Below are positions 58,201 through 64,000 of a stretch of DNA of 64,000 bases, piece by piece. Within the stretch, counting starts at the first letter, position 1. Each line of letters begins with the position of its first letter. The position numbers and the translations under genes were made by a program. The stretch covers positions 225,072 through 289,071 of the forward strand of contig CAVPBZ010000022.1 in the NCBI GenBank assembly GCA_963702235.1, in the 5' to 3' direction. The stretch comes from PALSA-505 sp963702235 (lineage in GTDB: Bacteria; Actinomycetota; Actinomycetes; Streptosporangiales; Streptosporangiaceae). Below the pieces are notes generated by a model. It did not search any database, was not told where the DNA came from, and was given only the letters and a program-made list of their open reading frames with translations.

Positions 58201-59349
58201 GTGCCGACCGCTACGTTCGTCCTGGTCGGCGCAGGCGCGCTTGGCCGCACATTCGCCACGCTGCTCGCCGCGAGCGGCCATCGCGTCGTTCTCGCCGGGC
58301 GGGGAGCGGCTGTCGCCCGGCTGCTGGAGTACGGCCGGATCCGGGTGCACGGAGTCGTCGAATCGTCCGCGCCCGTGCGGGCCGGGCCAGCACAGGCCGG
58401 GCCAGCACAGGCCGGGCCAGCACAAGCCGGGCCAGCACAAGCCGGGCCAGCACACGCCGGGCCAGCACACGCCGGGGCGAGCGGCGCCGGGCTGCCGGAG
58501 CCAGGGGTAGTCACCGTGGCGGCGACGTGCGCTGAGCTCCCCCGCGGCGCGGCGGTCCTGTTCGCGACGAAGGCGCATCAGCTCGCCGCCGCGGCCCGCG
58601 CCGCCGCCCGGTCCTGGCCGCATTCCGACGATCCGGAAGCCTGGACGGCCGGCCTGCAGAACGGCGTGCTGACGGGTGACCTGCTCAGCGACGCCTTCGG
58701 GCCGCAGCGAGTCGTCGGTGCGGGCACGGTGCTCGGCGCCCGGCGGGCCGACGACGGCGCCGTCGTCACCAGCCTGGGCCGGACGTATTTCGGCGAGCTC
58801 GGCGGGGGCAGCAGTGACCGGGTAACGGCGGCAGTGCGCGCGTTCACCAAGGCCGGCCTGCCGTGCGAAGCCGCCGCCGACATCGGCGGCGTGCTGTGGG
58901 CCAAGATGTGCAACGCCGTCGGGGTCTTCGGAGTCTCGGCGCTCACCGGCCTGCCGACGTCGCAGATCATGGCCACCCCAGCGCTCGTGCGCGCCTACCG
59001 CGCCCTGATCGGGGAAGCCGCGCTGGTGGCCCGCGCCGCCGGGGTGAGCATCGCGGATCATCCCGATCTGCCGATGCGGACCTACCTCGGCCTGACGCCG
59101 GACGACCTGGCGAAGCGGCTGACCGCGGGACGGCGGGCACCGGACCCCAGCGCACCGCAGAACTTCTCCTCGATGGCCCAGGACCTGGCCGCCGGGCGGC
59201 CGACGGAATACGAGCAGATCTTCGGCGACCTGCTCCGCAGGGCCCGCCTGCTCGGCGTGCAGATCCCGCGCGTCGGCCTGGTCTACGACCTGGTCGCCGG
59301 CCTGGACGCCGCAGCGGCGAGCGATCCGGGCCGGGATGATTCCGGCTGA
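58201..59349 (+). CDS. Ketopantoate reductase (PanE/ApbA)-like enzyme with a repeat insert
   Basis: An NADPH-dependent 2-oxoacid reductase fold: N-terminal dinucleotide motif LVGAGALGRTFA, then LFATKAHQLAAA, LQNGVLTG and WAKMCNAVGVFGVSALT (with the Lys in AKM typical of PanE). 382 aa from GTG 58201, which follows GGGAGGAAGCGCT. Residues about 60-95 hold six units of AGPAQ/AGPAH absent from ordinary PanE proteins. The position in the cluster suggests reduction of a 2-oxo-sugar-acid intermediate rather than pantothenate synthesis. Confidence 0.85.
   Translation: MPTATFVLVGAGALGRTFATLLAASGHRVVLAGRGAAVARLLEYGRIRVHGVVESSAPVRAGPAQAGPAQAGPAQAGPAQAGPAHAGPAHAGASGAGLPEPGVVTVAATCAELPRGAAVLFATKAHQLAAAARAAARSWPHSDDPEAWTAGLQNGVLTGDLLSDAFGPQRVVGAGTVLGARRADDGAVVTSLGRTYFGELGGGSSDRVTAAVRAFTKAGLPCEAAADIGGVLWAKMCNAVGVFGVSALTGLPTSQIMATPALVRAYRALIGEAALVARAAGVSIADHPDLPMRTYLGLTPDDLAKRLTAGRRAPDPSAPQNFSSMAQDLAAGRPTEYEQIFGDLLRRARLLGVQIPRVGLVYDLVAGLDAAAASDPGRDDSG
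58381..58470. repeat. 15-base tandem repeat in the PanE-like gene
   Basis: Six units GCCGGGCCAGCACA plus a variable base begin at 58381, 58396, 58411, 58426, 58441 and 58456. The variable base is G,G,A,A,C,C, so copies were made in pairs. The unit codes AGPAQ (four times) and AGPAH (twice) and keeps frame. Confidence 0.92.
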
Positions 59350-59494
59350 AGCCGTCCGGGGCGGCGCGTGGCTGACCGGAACAGAGCTTGCGTTCGGGCC
59401 GGCCGTCGGGAACGCCGGGATCCCTCGGCGCCGGGGAGCGATACCCGGCCGAAGGAGTGCCGCTCTCGCCAGCGGCTGCCTGCGCGCCGCGGCG

Positions 59495-60508
59495 TCAGGG
59501 CGGGACGGGCGAGGCGAGGGCCCGCTCAACGTCAATCCGCCCGCTGACGGCCGCGGCGCGGAATAGCTCGATGGTGGCGGCGACTCCCTCGGCCAGCGGG
59601 GTGAACGTGACTCCCCCGAGGGCGCCCGCGACCACGTCCCCGCTGACCACGGGGAGATTCGGCCCGGCGCTCTCGTCCAGGCTGATCCGCCCGACGGCGC
59701 CGGGAGCAGCCGCCTCGATCGCGGCGACGATCTCCGGCATGCCGACCGACGGGCCGCCGACGTCTCCCGCGACGGCGCCCTGCACGGTGCCGTCGGCCGT
59801 CGCCCGCGCCGCCCGGATGAAGATGGCCGCGACATCGTCGGCGAGCTCCATGCCGACCGGCCCGCCGAGCCTGATCGCGTAATCCCTGCCGACGGCCGCC
59901 GCCAGCATCGCCTTGCTGGGGAACGACGTCACGCCCTGATCCCGGCCCGCGCCGTAGACCACGTACGGCCGCAGTCCCACGCTGGCCAGCTGGTGCTCGG
60001 CCCAGTAGACGCGGGCCGTCCCCTCGTTGGCCACCTTGGTGACCCCGTACAGGGTGACCGGAGCCGGAACGTCCGAACGGGAGAGCGGCCCCGGCCGGTA
60101 GGCCGGCCGCGGGCCCCAGACCGCCGCCGAGCTCGCGTAGGCCAGGCCGCGGACCTGGTCGCGATGCCGCAGCGCGGCCTCGAAGATCACCGTCGTGCCG
60201 ACCGCGTTCACCTGCATGCCGCGGATCGGATCGGCGCGCACCAGCGGTATCTGCAGCCCGGCGAGATGCACGATATGGGTGATCTGGTGGTCGGCCACGG
60301 CGCGCTCGAGCCCGGCCAGGTCGGTGACGTCACCGTTGATCATGGTCAGGCCGGCCAGCGCCGCCTCATCCTCCAGGACCAGGCGCAGCCGGTGCGGATC
60401 TCCCGGCAGGTCGTAGCAGAACACGTCGGCGCCGTCGGCGAGCAGGCGGCGGACCGTCCACGCCCCGATGCAGCCGAGCGCTCCGGTGACCAGAAAGCGG
60501 TCGGCCAT
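59495..60508 (-). CDS. NAD-dependent epimerase/dehydratase
   Basis: A short-chain extended NAD(P)-binding protein of 337 aa. The nucleotide motif is TGALGCIGAWT, the catalytic tyrosine-lysine pair is TLYGVTKVANEG with the serine in YASSAAVWG. It probably oxidises, epimerises or dehydrates a sugar or sugar acid. A paralogue lies at 61458. Its start overlaps the stop of the FAH-family gene upstream in TGATG, so it is coupled. Confidence 0.9.
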   Translation of the reverse strand: MADRFLVTGALGCIGAWTVRRLLADGADVFCYDLPGDPHRLRLVLEDEAALAGLTMINGDVTDLAGLERAVADHQITHIVHLAGLQIPLVRADPIRGMQVNAVGTTVIFEAALRHRDQVRGLAYASSAAVWGPRPAYRPGPLSRSDVPAPVTLYGVTKVANEGTARVYWAEHQLASVGLRPYVVYGAGRDQGVTSFPSKAMLAAAVGRDYAIRLGGPVGMELADDVAAIFIRAARATADGTVQGAVAGDVGGPSVGMPEIVAAIEAAAPGAVGRISLDESAGPNLPVVSGDVVAGALGGVTFTPLAEGVAATIELFRAAAVSGRIDVERALASPVPP

Positions 60509-61411
60509 CAGCCCGCCCCGCTACCGTCACCGGCCGGCACCATCAGGTTGGCCAGCGCGCCCAGCCTAGGGATCTCCACCCGGACAGTCTCGCCGGCCCG
60601 CAGCCAGCGCGGCGGCGTCTGCGCGCCGCCGACCCCGGCGGGCGTGCCGGTCGCGATCACGTCGCCGGGCTCCAGCGTGACGAACTCGCTGAGGAAGCTG
60701 ATGAGCGCGGCGACCGGAAAGATCATCTCGCGGGTATTGGACGACTGCAGGACCTCCTCACCGACCCGGGTCCTCAGAATCCAGCTGCTGCGGGTCACCG
60801 ACCTCGTCGGCCGTCACCAGCGCAGGCCCCATCGGCGCGAAGCCGTCCGGGCTCTTGCCGAGCACCCACTGCCCGTTGCGGCTCTGCACGTCGCGCGCGC
60901 TGACGTCGTTGACCGCGAGATACCCCGCGACGTAGCCGAGCGCTTCGGCCTCCTTGACGCCCCGGCAGGTCTGGCCCACGACCACGCCGAGCTCGGCCTC
61001 GTAGTCGATCTGCTCGCTGGCCCGGGGCAGCGGGACCGGGCTGTAGGGCCCGTTGACGGTGTTGCCGAACTTGGCGAAAACCACCGGCTCGGCCGGGATG
61101 TCCAGCCCCGCTTCGGCGGCATGGTCACGGTAGTTGAGCCCGATGCAGATGATCTTTCCCGGATCGGGCACCGGCGCGAGCAGCTGCGTGCCGTGCAGCG
61201 ACAGCCACCGCTGCGCGGGAGTCCCGGCAACGGCCCGGCGGGCCAGCTCGAGGGCCTCGTCGCCGCCGCGGAGCAGCTGGCGCATGTCAGCGGGGATGCG
61301 GGGATCGGCGTCGTTGAGGTCCACCGCCTGCAGCTGGGACGGACCGGTGAGTGTCTCGATGACCGCGCCGGACCGGATCCGGCCGTCACGGATGAAGCTG
61401 ATCAGTTGCAT
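60508..61411 (-). pseudogene. Fumarylacetoacetate-hydrolase-family gene with a frameshift
   Basis: The first part (61411 to about 60790) reads IICIGLNYRDHAAEAGLDIP, FAKFGNTVNGP, IDYEAELGVVVG and NDVSARDVQSRNGQW, the core of the FAH fold with its metal-binding acids. It stops early after ...VGDPQQLDSEDPGR. The second part, in another frame, continues ILRTRVGEEVLQSSNTREMIFPVAALISFLSEFVTLEPGDVIATGTPAGVG, which is the rest of the fold. A one-base change near 60790 would join them. Such enzymes split 2-keto-3-deoxy sugar acids or ring-cleavage products. It is either a true pseudogene or a sequencing error; the neighbours remain intact. Confidence 0.85.
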
Positions 61412-61457
61412 CCGGTTCTCCTCTTCCTCGTCGCGTTCCCCGGCACGCTGCGGCTCG

Positions 61458-62495
61458 TCAGGTCCGGGCCCTGGCCAGCTCGGCCTCTTCCCGCAGTCGC
61501 AGCCGGACCGCTGCCGCGTCGAGCACGCCCCTCTCGATGGCCGTCCGCAGCGTGCCTATGGTGTCGCGGACGCCTTCGCTGACCGGCCGCCAGCGCACCG
61601 GTCCCAGCGCCGCGGTCAGCGCGTCCTCGTCCACCGCGACCGGGCCGACGATGGTGGCGTCACCCACCGTGACCCGGCCCAGCATGGCGGGCTCCGCGGC
61701 CTCGATCGCCGAGACGAGACCGTGGATGCTGCTCGGCGCGCCGCCCAGGTTGAACAGCTGCGCGCCCGCGGGACCTGCCTGCGCGGCCCGGACGAAGGCG
61801 CTGGCCACGTCGGCGGCATGCTCGAAGACGATCTGCCCGCCCCACGGTATGTGGTAGTCGGCGTCCACCGCCGCGGCCAGCATCGCCTTGCTGGGCGGCG
61901 AGCTGTTGCCCTGGTCGCGGCCCGGCCCGTACACGATTCCGCACGGGCGCAGGCCGATGCTGGGCAGCCCGTGTTCCTCCCAGTAGATCCGGGCCGTGCC
62001 TTCGTTGGCCTGCTTGAACACCCCGTACAGCGACGGCGGCCTGACCGGCGTGTCCAGCCGCAGCGGCGATGACGGGCTGGCGTCTTCGGCGCTGTAGATG
62101 CCGCCCGAACTGGCGTAGGTGACGCTGCGGACCTGGTCGCGGTGACGGCGAGCGGCCTCGAGCACCGCCGTCGTCCCCACGACGTTCACGGTCGCGCCGA
62201 GCACCGGGTCAGCGCGGACGAACGGGAGCTGCAGCGCCGCCAGGTGCACGATGCGAGTCACGCGCTGGCCGAGGATCAGGCGCTCCAGCCCGGCCAGGTC
62301 GGCCACGTCGCCGGCCGCGAACACGACGCGCGCCATGTCCTGCTCGCCCAGCAGCAGCCGCAGCCGGTCGGAGCTCGCGGCGATGTCGTGGGCCACGACG
62401 CTGGCGCCCTGGCCGAGCAGGTGCCTGATGGTCCACGCGCCGATCGCGCCGAACGCGCCGGTGACCAGGTAGCGCTCAGGGTAGTTGTCGTTCAA
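61458..62495 (-). CDS. NAD-dependent epimerase/dehydratase (paralogue)
   Basis: 345 aa. The motif is TGAFGAIGAWT, the active-site serine is YASSGGIYS and the Tyr-Lys pair SLYGVFKQANEG. It is clearly related to the gene at 59495 (shared GAWTIRHLL, RADPVLG, ANEGTAR and GRDQG stretches), so a gene duplication lies in this cluster. The two may act on successive or alternative sugar substrates. It starts eight bases from the next gene's stop, so it is likely part of the same operon. Confidence 0.9.
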   Translation of the reverse strand: MNDNYPERYLVTGAFGAIGAWTIRHLLGQGASVVAHDIAASSDRLRLLLGEQDMARVVFAAGDVADLAGLERLILGQRVTRIVHLAALQLPFVRADPVLGATVNVVGTTAVLEAARRHRDQVRSVTYASSGGIYSAEDASPSSPLRLDTPVRPPSLYGVFKQANEGTARIYWEEHGLPSIGLRPCGIVYGPGRDQGNSSPPSKAMLAAAVDADYHIPWGGQIVFEHAADVASAFVRAAQAGPAGAQLFNLGGAPSSIHGLVSAIEAAEPAMLGRVTVGDATIVGPVAVDEDALTAALGPVRWRPVSEGVRDTIGTLRTAIERGVLDAAAVRLRLREEAELARART

Positions 62496-62502
62496 CGGCG
62501 GT

Positions 62503-64000
62503 TCATCCCTCCGGTAGCTGTCCGAGCAGCCGCTCCTCGGCGGCCAGCAGCTCGTCGATGAGCGCGCCGCGCTGCGCGCTCGGCACGAATTCCAGCCTGC
62601 GGATCCCGAGCGGATCCACGTCGTGGCGGAGCACGTGCAGCTCCTCGCTGGTGGGCGGCGCGGTCATGGTGAGGCCGGCAGCGACCTTCGGCTCGAAGCC
62701 CGTCTGCGCGCGCACGTCATCGACGGTCACGCCCGGGTGCACCGCGGTGAGAATCAGCTCGCCGACGGCCGGATCGAGCTCGAACAACCCCAGGTTGGTC
62801 AGAACGGTGACCTGTCCGGGCGGCATCCCGTAGGAGCGGCGCGCCGCATCGGTGCGGTGGTAGCGGCTGGCACTGACGAAGTCGACGGTCTCGACCAGGG
62901 TCTGCGGGGTATGCCGGGTCAGGTACAGGTGGAAATTGGCGTGCAGGTCGGCGACGTCGGCCATGCCGCCCTGGCCGGGCAGCCGGACGAAACCGCCGGC
63001 GGGCCGCCGGATCACGCTGTTGTTCGTCGCGCCGCGCCGGTCGATCTGCGCCGCGCTTACCACCTCGTGCGTCACCCGGCCCTGCTGGTAGTACCAGTGA
63101 TAGGTCTCGTCGCCGCCGGTGTGAATGGCGGCCGAGGCAAAGTCGAGCCACTCAGCGGCCATGATCGACATTGGCCGGAACGCGACGTCGAGCAGGCCTC
63201 CATTGAAGGACATGAGAACCATCCGGGGTGCCCACAGCCGCTTGGCCAGCAGGTAGGCCGCGGTCGGCAGCGGGCTGACCGAGCCGACCGAGCAGACGCT
63301 GTCGTCATCGACGGTCCGGGCGATGCAGCACGCCATCAGCTCGTCCACGGTCCAGGCGGGCCCGGGCGCGTCCGGGCCGGCCGGCTCGCCGCGGCCGCCG
63401 GCCAGGGCACCTGCCCGGCGGCCGGGGCGGGCGCCGGCGAACGCGGCCAGAATCCGCTCCGGCGGCGTCGCGGGTACCGACCTGGCCGCCCGGGCCCGGT
63501 CCGCGGCGGGCTGCAGCAGGGCCGGCGTCAGCGCGGTGCCGGGGCCCGTCCGCACGAGGTCGTGCAGCTTGCGGTAATCCGTGGCGTAATAGGGCAGGCA
63601 GGACGTCGGGTACGCGCCGAGCGGCGCCACGCAGATCCCGCTGACAAAGCTGCGCGGCAGGATGAACGCGCCGGGCGCGGTGCCGAGCGCTCCGCCGGGC
63701 ACCCGCTCCTCGACCGTGACCAGGACCCGCCGGGCGGCGAGAGCCATCGGCTGGTCGGTCCCGCGGCCGCCGCTGATCTCGACGTTGCCGTCATCGTCGG
63801 CGCGCTGGGCGTGGAGCAGGAAGGTGTCCAGCTCCAGCGGCGGGACCGCGGCCATCGGCGCGGCGGTCACCTGCGGGAAAAGGTCCGGCGCGGGCAGCGC
63901 GAAGCCCTCGGTCAGGCCGGACCCGAGCGGGGCCTGCAGGGCCTGCCACCCGAGCCGCTCCGCCGCGGCGCGGAAGGCGGTGATCAGGCCGAGCGCCGTC
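62503..64000 (-). CDS. CoA-transferase, fused A/B-type (partial, start off the right edge)
   Basis: The frame is open to the end of the window, so the N-terminus is outside. The visible part starts RAAAERLGWQALQAPLGSGL and continues VPPLELDTFLLHAQRADDDGNVEISGG, typical of the A subunit of glutaconate- or 3-oxoacid-type CoA-transferases. From about the middle, VCSVGSVSPLPTAAYLLAKRLWAPRMVLMSFNGGL resembles the B subunit, so both are joined in one chain. The catalytic glutamate is not certain (the FNGG position is usually Glu-Gly). It would move CoA between acids, consistent with catabolism of the acid products of the cluster. Confidence 0.82.
   Translation of the reverse strand, partial: TALGLITAFRAAAERLGWQALQAPLGSGLTEGFALPAPDLFPQVTAAPMAAVPPLELDTFLLHAQRADDDGNVEISGGRGTDQPMALAARRVLVTVEERVPGGALGTAPGAFILPRSFVSGICVAPLGAYPTSCLPYYATDYRKLHDLVRTGPGTALTPALLQPAADRARAARSVPATPPERILAAFAGARPGRRAGALAGGRGEPAGPDAPGPAWTVDELMACCIARTVDDDSVCSVGSVSPLPTAAYLLAKRLWAPRMVLMSFNGGLLDVAFRPMSIMAAEWLDFASAAIHTGGDETYHWYYQQGRVTHEVVSAAQIDRRGATNNSVIRRPAGGFVRLPGQGGMADVADLHANFHLYLTRHTPQTLVETVDFVSASRYHRTDAARRSYGMPPGQVTVLTNLGLFELDPAVGELILTAVHPGVTVDDVRAQTGFEPKVAAGLTMTAPPTSEELHVLRHDVDPLGIRRLEFVPSAQRGALIDELLAAEERLLGQLPEG

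Overview
The window is high-GC DNA with dense genes, frequent GTG starts and many 1-4 base stop/start overlaps. With the mycothiol-free but typically actinobacterial gene set (SigE-type ECF factors, an anti-sigma of the zinc-finger type, kdpFABC with a KdpD/KdpE pair, large numbers of LysR/LacI/MerR regulators), this points to a soil-type actinomycete (Actinomycetota). Genus cannot be fixed from the sequence alone. No rRNA, tRNA, CRISPR array, transposase or phage gene was found; this looks like ordinary chromosome of accessory character.

Layout. 1-2419 (minus): a terminal oxidase operon, a cupredoxin-like membrane protein, then CuA subunit II, then subunit I, which runs off the left edge. 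2641-8661: small membrane proteins, an orphan OmpR-type regulator, a TlpA-like thioredoxin and a large HtrA-type protease. 8738-15030: LysR/aminotransferase pair, GDSL hydrolase, PQQ-propeller lipoprotein, a vapBC toxin-antitoxin pair and a HAD phosphatase. 15070-24358: the potassium system, with a promoter array of six CGCATG boxes, two overlapping micro-genes, kdpA, kdpB, kdpC, then kdpE-kdpD-kdpE, so one sensor kinase sits between two response regulators.

24402-43073: lipase, sarcosine-oxidase-like flavoenzyme, VOC protein, a small zinc-finger protein, a MerR regulator facing a frameshifted monooxygenase-like gene, an ABC exporter operon with a LolA/RseB-like partner, LacI, Lrp, MFS, a ureohydrolase with its LysR neighbour, two secreted low-complexity proteins, an acyl-CoA synthetase, an atypical PfkB kinase and a flavodoxin-like protein. 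43224-55593: sulfotransferase, a five-bladed propeller protein coupled to an MFS carrier, an ECF sigma operon bracketed by two related palindromes, an alkylation-repair pair (Ada/AlkA and Ogt), another MFS carrier, an anti-sigma/sigma/NYN-nuclease cluster, msrB and small proteins.

55694-64000: what looks like a sugar-acid or related catabolic cluster: ROK kinase, enolase-superfamily dehydratase, ketopantoate-reductase-like enzyme, two paralogous epimerases, a fumarylacetoacetate-hydrolase-family gene broken by a frameshift, and a fused CoA-transferase that runs off the right edge. A GntR-like operator lies between its divergent arms.

Two themes recur across the window. First, short tandem duplications are common: some are in frame inside genes (15, 21 and 42 base units), and others span stop codons (15, 20, 25 and 49 base units). 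Second, perfect or near-perfect long palindromes occupy several intergenic gaps. The most promising regulatory observation is the helically phased CGCATG array in front of the kdp operon, coupled with its duplicated KdpE.
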